From Micropterix aruncella (lineage: Eukaryota; Arthropoda; Insecta; Lepidoptera; Micropterigidae): a stretch of DNA of 64,000 bases. The position numbers and the translations under genes are program-made. Location: assembly GCA_944548615.1 (NCBI GenBank), contig OX155972.1:4296475-4360474 (forward strand), given 5' to 3'. The notes beneath the pieces are model-generated. The model saw only the letters and a list, made by a program, of their open reading frames with translations, did not search any database and was not told the DNA's origin. How positions within the stretch are numbered: the stretch's first letter is position 1; the number at the start of each line of letters is the position of its first letter. Positions 32,501 to 44,732 of this stretch are shown piece after piece.

Positions 32501-32895
32501 TTAGCGCATTGGATTGATTCAACCCTGGCGTGTTATTCTAGTGGTTGACGGATTGTTCTAAACATATTTGTTCGAGCATTAGGTTTGCGAGTCTTTTTGT
32601 TACGCCACAGCAAGTTTCAGGGCCGTATAACGTTCCCATTGCTCAAATCCATACGTAAGTCTTTTGGCCGGAATATCTCATGTAAAGTTACTTTAATAAT
32701 ATTAAATTTCACCATACATTTTAAGGAAATATTAACGCTATCTTTAGGCGCTTTGGCCAACCCTGCCTTTAGCAGAGAAACAAACCGCGCCACCCGAGGC
32801 ATTTGCAATAGAACCCAACCGGGTTTCTCCGTCGGCCGAAAGAAAGCGCACATCGATTTTATTTATGAATTAACGATTTTATTTATGAATATTAA

Positions 32896-33650
32896 TCTAT
32901 ACTATAATATTATAAAGAGGTAAATTTTGTGACGTTGTGTTAACAAATACCGCCGTTGTATCTTTGGATCTACTAAACCGATTTTGACATTCTTTTACCA
33001 ATAGAAAGCCACGTTATTTGTGAGTGTTATAGGCTATATATTAATCCGAAAAATGAAAAGACTTTTTCGTGGTAGTCGGATTTGCAAAGTAAGTCGGAGA
33101 ATAAGCGGTCGAACGAAAACATTTCTAACTAACGCTGCCGATGAGAGATATATATGATTAAGTTCTAGAGAAAAGTTGTAGAACTTGATAATGCCTACAA
33201 AAAAGTCAGCGACAGCATATGTCTTCCTTTTATATTTAAGTCACAAAAAGTAGTATTTTATATTAAAAAAATATTTAAATTGTTAGGTCATGTTTATTGG
33301 TCATATTATCAACAATTATGCATTCTTATCAAAATAAGTAAATTTATCATCTCAAGCGTTTAAAACAAAAGATTTTCCTTTTTACCGCATATAATTTCAT
33401 TTTTACTGCCATAAATAGTTAAAGAGATAATACGCTCACAAATAAGACACTCACAAGAAAACACTCACAAATAACGGTATTATAGTCAAATTGGCATGCA
33501 AATGCATACATACATATGCAGTAAAAATATAACCCTTCTTTTGGCAGTCAGGAAATAAATCATAGCACTCGGTGCTAACCGAACCACACTCATAATATCA
33601 TCACAGGTAAAAAGTTTTACCGCCCAACGAAGTGGGCACGGGTCAGCTAG
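32896..33650 (+). mobile_element. non-autonomous Helitron, second subfamily
   Basis: The 5' end is A|TCTATACTATAATATTATAA with agaggtaaattttgtgacg; the 3' end is gtgggcacgggtcagCTAG|T. The terminus is preceded by a gcccaacgaagtgggc hairpin, as expected near Helitron 3' ends. There is no ORF for Rep/helicase. Truncated reverse-orientation relatives lie at 43,665-43,808 and 44,100-44,288. Confidence 0.8.
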
Positions 33651-33896
33651 TAGTCAAATAAAATTAGTCCGTGGCGACTTGCCTGGAAAGTCTTGTGACA
33701 CAAATGATTTTTAAATTTTTCAAGTAATTTTGTTTAGGTATGCTAAATAGTAAGTCAGCAACGGGTGCGGCTATCCGCATTATGCGTGAATCATACATGT
33801 TTCGAAGGGGCTGATCGCCATGGGCATGACATGATACATGTATAAACATGAAATGGAGACTATCGGGGCTGTTTGGCATTATAAATAAGATAGGAA

Positions 33897-34003
33897 ACTA
33901 ATTTACCGCGTGAAGTTTTTAACACCCGTCGTTTAATGGCGGCGTTGCAGCCGCCGTTGTCTAGGGTAGACTACCCTACCAAACTTCACGCGGTAAATTC
34001 GTT
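33897..34003. repeat. 107-bp foldback element
   Basis: aaactaatttaccgcgtgaa at one end and ttcacgcggtaaattcgttt at the other are inverted. The middle contains gcggcgttgcagccgccg and a gtagactac palindrome. Related ends occur near 3805 and 13,357. Confidence 0.7.
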
Positions 34004-34569
34004 TTTTGTTTTATTTATAATGATAAACGCGATACACGTGCTGGGACTAGCATAGCGGCTACCAATTTCAAAGGCCAAAGAAGAAACTTTTGTGTGCATA
34101 TTGTTAGTGACTTGGCACTAAGCGAGCAAAGATTGGCATATTAAGTGTATATGCTCATAACTTGCTGGATTGCCGATAGAGGGCGTTATTTCAAACTCGG
34201 CCATTTGGTTTAATATGGCAGGACGTATATTTAGGAGGCATATGCGTCAGCTTCAAATAATGTATAAGTCATTCGATCGGCGAGTAAAGACGTATTTTTT
34301 CGCTGCCAAAATTTCCACTTTTGTGTGCGAGAAACGTCATTTACTAAAACGTCATTTCACAATATTTTAAAAAGGAAAGTACTGCGGAAACTTATCGTAT
34401 GCTTGTGGAACTTCACAACGAACATACTCAAAAGAAGTCATCCTCAGGATCCGATTTATGTATATATTCTATATCGATGAGAATGAGCGCGCGTGCAGGT
34501 AACTCAAAGAGGGGTCTCTATACACTATGTTGTTTGTATACACGTTTATAGACGGGAACGGCACGAACC

Positions 34570-35680
34570 TAAAGCCCACCGCACATAGCAGCGCACGGCT
34601 ACGTTCCACGTGTGGCTTTAGCTTTATTCAATACGAGCTGCCACACATATCAACAACTAGGGTTGTCGACTACAGCGGGCGAGCCCGTCACCTCAGGAAG
34701 TTTTAACGATTAGTCGTTCTATCTCCCTGGAGTGAGCGCAGAATACTTGAGGACAAAACAGTCCAACGCCTTAACCGCGAGATAGCCAGGAGTGTTACCC
34801 GGCGGGCCTACACTCACGCCCTTACTTCCAATTGTGACCAGATTACTCCAGTCTCCCGATTGGTTACGAGTTCGATGTCGCTCGCGCGGCCCTCTCCCTT
34901 ACGAAGCGGTGAAACGGTGTTTACCGAATCTATCGCGGACCACAGCGTCCTTTGCCCGGCTGTTCACCCAGGATCGGGTAGCCGATGGTCGTTTCAAGAG
35001 CAGTCGCCGTATGGTCCGCAACCACCCCCGCTCTATAGGAAACAGTACTGCTTCCAGACTCCCCCGACTGTTAGTCAGAGTGCACAGTCAATTGGCTTAC
35101 GCCGCACGGTGCGCAGACCATCCAGGAGCGCCAGAAGGTTGATTCCCATGGGAAACTAACCATAAGGCCAGAGTCCTACCCAGGCTCGCACTTCATGCGT
35201 GGAGGCCGTCGGATAGGTGTTGACCCGTGAGTGTGACCAACCCTGAACAGAATGGGTCTTCGTGGCCAACTCAGCAAGGGCCCATTAACTCCCAACACAC
35301 GTATCAACACATAGCGGGCCACGCGCACGCTAGGCACGGCTGTGTGGCTTACGTTACTTCAGAGGCGCAAGCATGGCTTGCCGCGGATGCATCGGCCGAG
35401 CAAAGCTGTGGACACTATTAGAGACCACGGCAAACACGTTTCCTCCCCTCTCACCCGCTTCTCCCTTTCTTTCTCCAAAACCGCTCCCAAAACGTCGCAA
35501 GCGCTTTGCAACGTGCACAAACGCGCGTGCTCTCTACGGCAGTCGAGACAAAACGGACGTTGGTGTGTTGTGGTTTAGCTAAACTAGCAGTGTGTGGCCG
35601 CATAGCTACATCGAGCAACTTAGCTCTCGTGTCAATCGTGGGCATGTATCATCGTTCGCCACTGTCTGTGGCGGGCTTTA
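34570..35680. mobile_element. TIR element (taaagccc...gggcttta) with a nested GC-rich copy
   Basis: The outer ends taaagcccaccgcacatag and (inward) taaagcccgccacagacag form an imperfect inverted repeat. The outer parts are 34,570-34,660 and about 35,295-35,680. Between them lies a GC-rich family copy, 34,668-35,293, starting gtcgactacagcgggcgagc. Sequence at the two junctions is similar (cacacatatcaacaact and aacacacgtatcaacac), as expected if one element landed inside the other. No transposase ORF was seen. Confidence 0.6.
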
Positions 35681-35790
35681 GAGGAAATAAAGTAAGAATC
35701 GCTGAGCTAGGGAATTTAAAAAAACGCAGTCATGGTCACCAGCTTTAAGAATTAGGTTACATGGTAATTTAAAAAAAGAGAGATGCCTAC

Positions 35791-35896
35791 CTAATACATC
35801 AGTAAATCCAAAAATGACATCTCTTCTGTATCTTAAACGGGGGTAGGTTTCGATACCCCATTGGAGATTCGTTCCAAGGAACCAGCGCTGTTTGAC
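35791..35896 (-). CDS. ppk: ppk-B exon: YPRLRYRRDV region before TM2
   Basis: The acceptor is ctgcatccag|GTC (phase 0) and the donor is TTAG|GTAGGC (phase 1). It encodes VKQRWFLGTNLQWGIETYPR, then LRYRRDVIFGFTDVL. The motif YPRLRYRRDV-FG--D-L is the invariant pre-TM2 segment of insect pickpockets. The next exon continues directly with VAVGGMAGLFLG, as in the family. Confidence 0.95.
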
Positions 35897-37536
35897 CTGG
35901 ATGCAGTAATACAACTCATTTAATTATGAAAATATAGCCAGGAATATATCGAATCCTTTTTTGTTTCCGAATAATAAAACTATAGCTTATTTCAACCATA
36001 GAGGCTCTATCAGGCTCTTAAATTGATTTTCAGCACCGTCTAGACCCTTTTTCGTATACCGTTTCTACAAGTGTCATGGTGGATGGGTCATGTTCGGGGT
36101 CTTAACTAGGAACGGTCTAAATCGAACAGTCTGGGTCTGACAGCCATATAACTCGTGTTTTTCTCATGATTTCAAAGATTTTTATAGCGATTTCAAAGAT
36201 GTTTGCTCAACATTGGCTTCTAAATCGAAGAAAGGGCGATAAGCGCCGATTATCGTAAATAATCGTTAATTAATATCTATATTTTGCCCTGAAAATCCTG
36301 TGTCAATATTTTTTGTAGATTATGATAAATAGAATTTTATATTCTTTTAGCCTTGTATCATAAAAAGTCTTGTATATTTTAAAACAAACGAAAACGTGGC
36401 AAAAATCACCGATTTTTTGCGGTGACGAGACGATGGCAGGGGGGGCCAACGAGTGACCGAGCTGTCAAAATTAGGACCCCGCTTTGGAACGGCCATATAC
36501 AAAACGAAACAATTTTAGATTTAAGATCGGCTCTTAATTGCGATGAAACGGAATACCAACAAAATAACGAAATTTGTAGCACCAGCCTGCCACCACCATT
36601 TAAGCCTGCGAGACACGGAATACGGGCCAATAAAACACTCAAATCAAATCAAATGAAATCAAATAATTTATTGTCCTAAAAACTAATCCATAGTTTTATA
36701 GACAGTTGTATCACATTTACATTTGGCCTTGATATGATGGAATTCTTGATTAATGATAAAATTCTTCTAATAATATTCAAAACATAAAAGGTAAGAATAA
36801 AGAGGGTATTTTTGTAGAATTAAATCGAGTCTCACCATTTAGTTTACCAGATAAAAAACACAGAGTAAGATAAGTAGAAAGTAAGATGTAGAGATGTAAG
36901 ATATAGAGAAGATATGTAGAAATTAACTCAATAAGTAGTGATTCTATTACATTTAATATAATGAACATAACTCAATAAGTAGTGATTCTATTACATTTAA
37001 TATAATGAACATAATTAATTCTTAAAAATACTGATACAAATAAGTTTTTTTTAGTATGAAATTAATAAATTCAATGTCAAAAAGCACAAAAAAATGTGAC
37101 GCTTGTCAAAAAGTAAAATAAAATGTCTTAGTTATTATATTGGGAATAAAAATAGTCAGGATATAATTAATATGTGCCTACCTAATAATAGAAATAGTCA
37201 ATACATTTTAGTCAAATTGAAAATTGATTAAAAACCTATTACAGAAAGAGATATAATCGAGATGCATTATATGCATCCCGATTGCATTATATGCACTCGA
37301 TGCGTGCAATTTGATGCACTCTTGCATGAAATTGCATTATATGCACTCTTGCTTCATTATGCCTCTTAAGTCGCTACTTATGTCAACCTCTTGATCGTTT
37401 TATTAAGTGAGATGTTTTTATTATATTTTGTATTTATAGATAATAAATTAGGGTATAAAAAAATATTTAAGGTACACAAATACTACAAATTTAAGGTCAC
37501 AAAGGTGTGATATACATATTTACTTTAGAAACCTAC
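35897..37536. other. ppk-B intron, little recognisable content
   Basis: AT-rich sequence. At 36,406-36,642 a 78-codon minus frame and an 85-codon plus frame overlap, with nothing recognisable. A duplicated taatataatgaacataa block (about 40 bp, tactcaataagtagtgattc) occurs at 36,930-37,015, and gcattatatgcactc motifs repeat at 37,263-37,350. Confidence 0.5.
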
Positions 37537-37631
37537 CAAATATTGAGTGACATAGTTCACGTCTTCACAGTTTGGGTAGCAACTGCATAACCTGGCGGCG
37601 TTTGGATCATTTTTAAGTCGGTACAGAGTAT
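37537..37631 (-). CDS. ppk: ppk-B exon: C-x-C-x-P-x-C motif
   Basis: The acceptor is aataatttcag|AT (phase 1, completing Asp) and the donor is TTG|GTAGGT (phase 0). It encodes TLYRLKNDPNAARLCSCYPN and CEDVNYVTQYL. The CSCYPNCEDVNY block matches the conserved C-CLP-C----Y of DEG/ENaC subunits, whose cysteines pair with those in the CRMEC exon. It would be too short to notice by ORF length alone; phase, splice sites and motif together identify it. Confidence 0.93.
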
Positions 37632-37826
37632 CTGAAATTATTAAAAAAGAAAAATCTTTTAGAAACAGAAATTTACTATTCATTAATCTTTTTCAAACAA
37701 TACACATTTGTAAAGATGATTGACGAGTATTTGTATGGATATTTTTATAACATAAATAAATACTAATAGCACATGTACAAATAAATACGTAAATATATAA
37801 CTACATAAATAAACACTAATAACAGT

Positions 37827-38130
37827 GGGCCCGATTGCGTTTCTTTGTGAACTAAAAGTGAAATTAGTTCAATCGAACGAGATAAAGCAATACGTTAGAG
37901 CGGAATATGAAACGAACGATTGTCGTTTAAATTTACTGTCGGGCTTATACTCGTCCGAATAAATTTAAACACATTTCGTGCGGTGTTGGAATCAGATGCT
38001 TTATTCTTATTGGTTAGTTTTAATGCGAAAAAGTGACAACCGTTCATTTCACATTCTGCTCTAGCGTATTGCCTAGTCTCGTTAACAATCTAATTTCCGA
38101 TTTTAGTTCACGTAGAAACGCAATCGAGCC
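37827..38130. mobile_element. 304-bp MITE with ~30-bp TIRs
   Basis: The left end gggcccgattgcgtttcttt, gtgaactaaaa and the right end ttttagttcacgtagaaacg, caatcgagcc are inverted. The inner arms also pair imperfectly (ttagagcggaatatgaaacg versus cgttcatttcacattctgctc). It has foldback structure and no ORF. Confidence 0.75.
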
Positions 38131-39089
38131 AAATATATAAACCGAACACAAATATATAAAATGATAAAAAGTAGTAATATTTTTCTGAAAGAAATCCATA
38201 AATAAAATATGTATATTTTATGTCGTTTTGAGCGTAAACCGTATTCGGGGTGTTTGTATTATTTTCGACGAGAGATACGTATTTGAATGCCATTTCTCAT
38301 TTTTATCGCATTGCAAAACAAATTGCAGATCACCATTAGGGTTCAGCAAATTTCCTCTCGACAACTAGTCACGACAAATAAATTGCAAATAACAACCGAT
38401 ATGCAAGAAAACATAAATATTGGTCAGCATTTAACAGACCTCATAAAGTCCTTGTTACAATGCTTCCTAGACACTAACAAGTACATCGACTGGGTACAAA
38501 ATCCATTTCTACAGAAATAAACTGTTCACATTTTCATTTTTCAAGATTTCGAAAATAATGATGGAATTTGTGATAATTTTAATTTAACAGAGAGAAACGG
38601 TACGGCACACCCTTATATGTATGCACACACATACATGTAATGTGTATACCTATTGATAGTTTGTTTTTCAGAGTTTACTCCAAGGAAAAAAAATAATCAT
38701 GCAACTGATGAAGACCAGATATACTCGTACGTTGGCGTCATTGAGAAGCTCAAGAATGGTAGACGACCGAATCACCGGCATTAAAGAACATAACTTCAAC
38801 AATAAAAAATAAATATGGCAAGCCCCAAGGAAGATGCTGGACAAGACTAAATATCGATATTTATAATATGATAGGTATAGTAAATTGCATAGTCACTTAA
38901 AAATGTATTTTTAAATCCTTAACTGTTTTGCTTATCTCATATTTAGTATAAAACTAGTCATGTATTAAGTACAAATAAGTAGTGTTAAGAGCAAGACTGT
39001 ATTTGGCATGTTTGATCCTATGATTATTAACTAGAAAATTGTGTGTGTGTTAAATTTCCAAAAGTTGTTAACACGCTAATTATATTTAC

Positions 39090-39240
39090 ATTTACATTTA
39101 CATAGAGCGGGGTTTACTATAGAGCTATAGCATTACTATAGAGCGGATTACTTTAGAGCGGCGCACATTTACATTTATATTTACATTTATATAAATTTAT
39201 ATACATTTTGTATACATTTTGCCATAGGCATCCATTATTG
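39090..39240. repeat. (TTTACA)n and 'tatagagcgg' local repeats
   Basis: atttacatttacatttacat is followed by three tatagagc/ttagagcggmotifs and another tttacatttatatttacat run; low complexity. Confidence 0.7.
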
Positions 39241-39879
39241 AACGTCTCACATGTGAAGGGTTGAATAAAATATGTTTATGATACTGTAAATACTTTTGTT
39301 ATGTACATTATGTCTGTCATGTCATGTCATGCATTTTGTTACACTTTAACATGAGCAATAGATAGATATTATAACATAAGCATTGTATACCTCTAAAGAT
39401 ACAAGCATAATGAAACCATTACATTTCATTTTTACCCGACTTCAAAAATAAAGAGTCTCGTTATTTCGTTCTTATAGTCGTTCTTTTTTATCTGAAAGCA
39501 TATACTTCCAGATTGCTCCCATTGTTAACAAAATCTTGTTCTGATGATGGAATCCATGAGGATTTAAGGGAAATCATCAAATATTATCATTTTGACGTGA
39601 CAACGTCTTATAATTCGATGGAGCGGCTGCACGCACAAAAAAACATGACTCATGCGGCGTTACCTCGCTCTGAGGCGTTCCATTTATTATATTTATTATT
39701 CCATATAAATGCCGCCATCTACCGGTTGCGACAAGAATTATTTACTAACCTCAGTCTAAAATAGTACGAATGAAAATCACTAGATTGATTTAAATTCTTG
39801 ACATAATTTTATATGTATTCTTGATATACGGAATGTTATTACTGAATGGAAAATTTTCTTGTGGGTACAAAAAAGTGCA

Positions 39880-40150
39880 ACGAAGTAAGCAACTTTTATT
39901 TTTAAAAAAATAAAAAAGTATGAAAAGCTATCATTATGATGCGCTATCTAGCGGTTGGTAAAATGTCGCTGATATTGTTTATTTACGACGTATTACCTAC
40001 CGCTAGATGGCGCAGCGTGCTCAAACGCTTCTCAACCCGTTATTTAACAGTTTGAGATTTCAAACTTTCAAATTAAAAAAAAAAACAATAAACTTTAAAC
40101 AATAAACAATTATACAATTATACTTCTATACAATAATACATTTACATGTT
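39880..40150. mobile_element. foldback element with gcgccatctagcg core
   Basis: The core pairs gatgcgctatctagcggttg with taccgctagatggcgcagcg around a gttgtttatttacgacg-like loop. The outer part begins agtaagcaactttta. The copy at 57,885-58,195 shares both the core (tatcgctagatggcgcagcg) and the ends. Confidence 0.65.
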
Positions 40151-40369
40151 GTAGTCAAATCGGTGAGTATAAAAGCATATATTTTTGGGTGTTTGTAATC
40201 ACCATCTTCAATACCAATAACAGAATCTTAAATGAAACTGCTTCAAATGCAACCATTCCATCAGTATTTTCTTATGACTTTGTCACGTTCAACTATCGTC
40301 AGTAAACCGACTTTTCAGACAACCGTTTTTTTTAAGTTTACATGTCAGTTGAGTTCCGATGACAATGCA

Positions 40370-40700
40370 TTTTTTATGGTAAGCGTGACCTGATTTTTCA
40401 CCCAGGGTTGGCTCCGTCGAGGGACTCCTTAACGGTCTACAGCACAGACAGGACATTTTGTATATGCATTACGACAGCCCGTTCTAAGTTTTATATATGC
40501 ATTATTACTTAGAACGGGCTGTCGTAATGCAATTTGTATATGCATTACGACAGCCCACGAAGTTTCACCAAGACAGGACTGCGGCACCCAGGGTTGGCTT
40601 CCAACAAGGGAACTCCTCGTCAACAGCACAAACACGAAAATTTGTATACGCATTCAATTATGATAGCCCGCTCTAAGTTTCACCATGACATGGCTGCTGT
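40370..40700 (+). repeat. ~115-bp minisatellite family with internal palindrome
   Basis: It has the usual units (cacccagggttggctt, cagcacaaacacgaaaattt, attatgatagcccg). At 40,462-40,530 tgcattacgacagcccgttc is followed by its inverse gaacgggctgtcgtaatgca, then the same block again. This is a local inverted duplication within the unit. Confidence 0.75.
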
Positions 40701-41014
40701 GCTTATTAAAATAAATGGAATGGTTTTTTTGTTGTTAAAATATTGTCTATTATGTGTATATTGTCTATTTTGTCTATTATTGACAACGAATGATGTATAG
40801 TTGTATCGGACAACGAATTATTTACTTCTTTCCATTACCATAATTCTCAGGATTTTTTTCTGCGAATGTCAAATGTTCTGTAGGTACCTAATAGTTATTC
40901 CGTGTTGAAACTAAATACACTATGTTCTAAAGTAAATTTCCTGTAGAAAGCTGTAAGTTTTCTTAATAATCCGTTTTTTCCAACCGAGTTTTTCCGACTT
41001 ATCCAGCCTGGATA

Positions 41015-42330
41015 AGTCGGAAAACCTATCCAAGGCCTTTGATTGCGTCGATCACACCATCTTGCTATGTAAACTCGAGCATTATGGCGTTCGAGGTAGG
41101 GAACTAAATCTAATAGAGTTTTATTTGCAAGGACGAACGCAAGTAACTAAAATACGAAATATTGTTAGTAAACGCCAGTTAATTACGCAAGGGTGCCACA
41201 AGGCTCTATCCTGGGTCCATTTCTTTTCCTGGTGTATATAAATAACATACCAGATTGCGTGATATCAGATAATGACGAAATTACCCTTTATGCAGATGAT
41301 ACTTCTCTAATTTTCAGTGATGCAAACTTAGATACTTTAATCAAGAGAATTGATGCCACGGTGAAAAAGCTGGGTACTTGGTTCCACGTAATCCGACTAT
41401 CTATTAATGCCTCGAAATCAAATTCAATTCATTTCTCTCTTCGGCCTTCCCGAGATAACGTCATTAGCATCCGCTATGGTGAAAATGACATTGAAAATGT
41501 TGACCATATAAATTTTTTAGGTATCCATTTAGACAGTAAACTCCAATGGTCAACTCATTTGGATGAATTGAGCGGAAAATTAGGTAGTGCCACGTTTGCT
41601 ATTAAAAAAAATAAAATGTTGTGCGGCTTTGAAGCCGCAAAGTCTGTATACTTTGCATATATCCATTCCTTACTAAGTTATGGTCTCATGTTTTGGGGAA
41701 TGGCGGCAAATTCGGTAAGAATCTTTAGACTTCAAAAAAGAGCGATTCGCAATATATTTACCATATCATCGCTAACATCTTGCAGGCCGTATTTCTTTGA
41801 ATCTGGTATCATGACAATGTATGCCGCTTATATATACCAGGGTGTTATGTACGCACGAAAAAATATCAGCACCACTCCAACAAATTCGGATGTTCATTCC
41901 CACAACACGCGAAACAAACAAGACTTGCGTCCTTGCAAAGTGCGACTAAGTAAGGTTAGAAATAGTTTCCTGTATCAGTCCAATATATTTTATAACAAGA
42001 TTCCATTGTGCATCAGGGGTCTTGGATACGTTCAATTTAAGAGCAAGGTCCAGGATATGCTTATTAAAAACCCAATGTATTCTGTTAAGGACTTTGAGAG
42101 TATTGATTTTCCGAATCTTCCATAATTATTTATATTACAATCTTTTCTTATTTTAATTTTTTTTTATTTCCTAATTTTGATTATTTACTAAATACAATCT
42201 TTGATTATCAAAGATGGATTATAATATAAAAAATTATATTGACCATTTCTATTGCGACATTGTTATTGATTTATTTTTTTTTAATTTTAATTTTACTGTT
42301 TTATAACCGACTCTTCGTTTTTATATTTTG
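41015..42330 (+). pseudogene. CR1-like reverse transcriptase fragment with a frameshift
   Basis: An intact 310-codon run at 41,193-42,125 contains PQGSILGPFLFLVYINNIPD, the catalytic YADDTSLIF box and FLGIHLDSKLQW. Its C-terminal region includes CGFEAAKSVYFAYIHSLLSY and HNTRNKQDL. Upstream (41,015-41,190), LSKAFDCVDHTILLCKLEHY is in another frame. The break falls at caagggtgccacaagg, where one or two G residues appear lost before the VPQG motif. The endonuclease and RT N-terminus are missing (5' truncation). It is closely related to the 45.8-kb ORF. Jockey-superfamily/CR1-like; the exact clade is uncertain. Confidence 0.88.
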
Positions 42331-42740
42331 ACTATCTGCAGTATTTGAGCAGCTCCAATTATTTTAAAAAGATCTTAAATCTTTATTTTAAATTGAAATA
42401 TTAATGTTTTTACAATTAAAAAATAATAGTCGATATTTAAAAAAAATAATTATACCACAAAAGGTATAATACTAGTTATTCAACTTGACTATACCAAGAG
42501 TAGGGATTCCTACCAACTGGCTTATTTGAAAAATAAAAAATAAAAAAATAAAAGTAATTCCCTGATTCCTAATTGTCTTTTCTGTTATTTTCACTGATTT
42601 ATCGTTATTTTCACTGTTTTTATCGATATCGATATTGATGATCGGACTCGATAAGTATATCATTTTAACTATTGCATTTGCAAGTAAGTGTCGCTTCACA
42701 CGTGCCGGGTGAATTCACCCGGCGCCGGTCCGATGCCGGC

Positions 42741-44369
42741 TATACCATCCGCAATACAAAGTGGCGAGTCAGGTAATTTATCATCGAAATCGTGCTATCT
42801 CTTTCGCACTTGCACGGCCTTATGGAGCGGTACCTGTAACCCTAGTGTAGGTAGTCTTACGCGTACAAAAGGAATGTCGATAAAATAATGAAACGAGGGA
42901 AATAAATATTATTTCAGTATTGTTCATTACGATAAATATTAAATAAGTTAAAAATATAAATATTGATATTGAATTATTAAAATAAAAATATAGTTGACAA
43001 TAAAATAATTGTTATACAAAAAAAAAAAAAGCTAAACAAAGAAAGTCAGCAAGCTATTCATATTCGTCTTCACTGTCACTATCGTCTTGTAGATTAATAA
43101 AATGACAATGGGTGTCAATTATATGTGCTTTGGCCAGGTCTTCGTTCTAGAGATTTTTGAATTCGATTCCGAATTCGATCTAGAGTTTGTTCGCTCTTTC
43201 TTGGTTGTTGAAAATCAATTTTCCTTATGACATCAGGGTCTTCTTTCAACTTATGCAACCACTTAAAAATATTGAGAATGACATGCCAGCTTTGCTGGTT
43301 AACATCACTTCTTAACTTGGTCAAATTAGTTTTGCAAAAATCTTCCAACATGATGTAGATTCACAAACAGAGTTCGTATAACGAATGAGTTATGCTCTTT
43401 GGACATTAAACCTTTTATAGCAGAATATTTTGTTATCAATAATGCGTAATGGCCTACATAATACGCACAATAATTATAGTAGACGAAAACTAATTTGGCA
43501 AAAGTGTCTTTAAAATGTCATAAAATGTCGAAATCGAACTGTTACGGTTACCACAATTAATAGTCCTAATCGGTTAGCTACTTACCACCTATTACGGTAT
43601 TTACTCACCGCTTTTGGCTAAATCTAGGAATTTTATCTATCTATCTAATTTTAGCAGGCAAAAGTCTTTTCATTTTTCGGATTAATATATAGCCTATGAC
43701 ACTCACAAATAATGTGGCTTTCTATTGGTAAAAGAATTTTCAAATGTTCAGTAGATCCAGAGATTACTTCCTACAACGTCACAAACTTTACCTCTTTATA
43801 ATATTAGTATAGAAGTATAGATTGCGATACGGTCGCGGTTCCATACCTATGTCTTATTATCTCTTTAACTATTTATGCAGTAAAAGAAAAAAGTCCTTTG
43901 TTTAAACACTTGAGACGATAAATTTACTTATTTTGATAAGAATTCATAATTAATAAAATATAAAAGTTAGACATATGCTGTCGCTGACTTTTTTGTAGTC
44001 ATTATCAAGCTCTACAACTTTTCTCTAGAACTTAATCATATATCTTTCATCGTTAAGGCAGTGTTAGTTAGAAACATTTTTGATGGACCGCTTATTCTCC
44101 GACTTACTTTGCAAATCCGACTACCACGAAGAAGTCTTTCCATTTTTCGGTTTAGTATATAACTCATGACACTCATAGATAATGTGGCTTTCTATTGGTA
44201 AAAGAATTTTCAAAATCGGTTCAGTAGATCCAGAGATTACTTCCTACAACATCACAAACTTTATCTCTTTATAATATTAGTATAGATAAATATTTTATCG
44301 ACATGGTACCATTCCTATGTTAACTGTCTCTAATTGCCCCAGTCGCCAGTTTGTACTGCGGATACTATA
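42741..44369 (-). mobile_element. 1.63-kb TIR transposon with HTH-type first exon
   Basis: The ends tataccatccgcaatacaaa and (inward) tatagtatccgcagtacaaa match the 28,184-29,140 element. The minus ORF at 43,115-43,351 reads MLEDFCKTNLTKLRSDVNQQ, SWHVILNIFKWLHKLKEDPD and ...EQTLDRIRNRIQKS. It lacks about 11 residues (the LAALVCGTSKQ part of the putative HTH) that the other copy retains. Two reverse-orientation Helitron heads (43,665-44,288) are inserted. The element itself interrupts Harbinger-type terminal sequence at 42,740. Confidence 0.75.
43665..44288 (-). mobile_element. two truncated reverse-orientation Helitron heads
   Basis: cctctttataatattagtat with atagaagtatag (about 43,790-43,820), and cctctttataatattagtat with atagata (about 44,264-44,288), are reverse complements of the 32,896 Helitron start. 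Both carry tgtggctttctattggtaaa and ccatttttcggattaatat-type sequence. The stretch between them (43,900-44,100) matches internal parts of the same subfamily (ctctagaacttaatcatata). Confidence 0.7.
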
Positions 44370-44528
44370 GTGGCGTAGTGTTGTATGGACAAGTACCAAC
44401 CGTTTCACACGTGCCGGTCAAATCGGCCGGCGCCGGGCCGACCGCTACCTGCCGGGCGGCTGCCGGATAGCCGGGCCGTCAGTCAGCCGGTTATTGCGAT
44501 TACAGGAGGTTTTGTTTTTATTTCGACA

Positions 44529-44732
44529 ATGACAGAAGAAACTGATATGGAAATTTCGATTACCTTTGTAGAATCTCGCCCCATCTTATGGGACAAGACT
44601 CTAGCAACATATAAAAACAAAATATTAACGAAAAATGCTGGAAAGATTTGTGCGAAGCGCTTGATCCAAAATTCAACGATTAGTGCAGTCACTTTAGCGA
44701 AAAAAGGGGGTAAATCTCGGAATGAGAGATAA
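44529..44732 (+). pseudogene. MADF-like ORF fragment of a Harbinger-type element
   Basis: ATG at 44,529 gives MTEETDMEISITFVESRPIL, WDKTLATYKNKILTKNAGKI and CAKRLIQNS, then stop. VE--P-LWD----YKN+-x+----- is the start of a MADF (Myb/SANT-like) DNA-binding domain, which accompanies the transposase in PIF/Harbinger elements. The conserved Trp usual after the KN-A stretch is Gly here, and the domain stops at about 65 residues. It is therefore either a first exon or truncated. A decayed copy lies at 50,322. Confidence 0.6.

Larger units (their letters stand above)
30569..35790. other. ppk-B intron with several insertions
   Basis: Holds the 30,825-30,985 dispersed repeat and a C-run at 30,769-30,781. 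It also holds GC-rich copies (31,010-32,003), a non-LTR tail (32,230-32,500), a Helitron (32,896-33,650), a small foldback element (33,897-34,003) and the TIR element with a nested GC-rich copy (34,570-35,680). An open plus-strand stretch at 31,991-32,230 (DCKCPNDSVKKILDRNGTDG...) is unrecognised. I see nothing in 34,040-34,560. Confidence 0.6.

Noticed and set aside
35678..35914. 78-codon minus ORF as a single protein
   Set aside because: Only 35,791-35,896 is coding (ppk-B exon); the rest is intron read-through.
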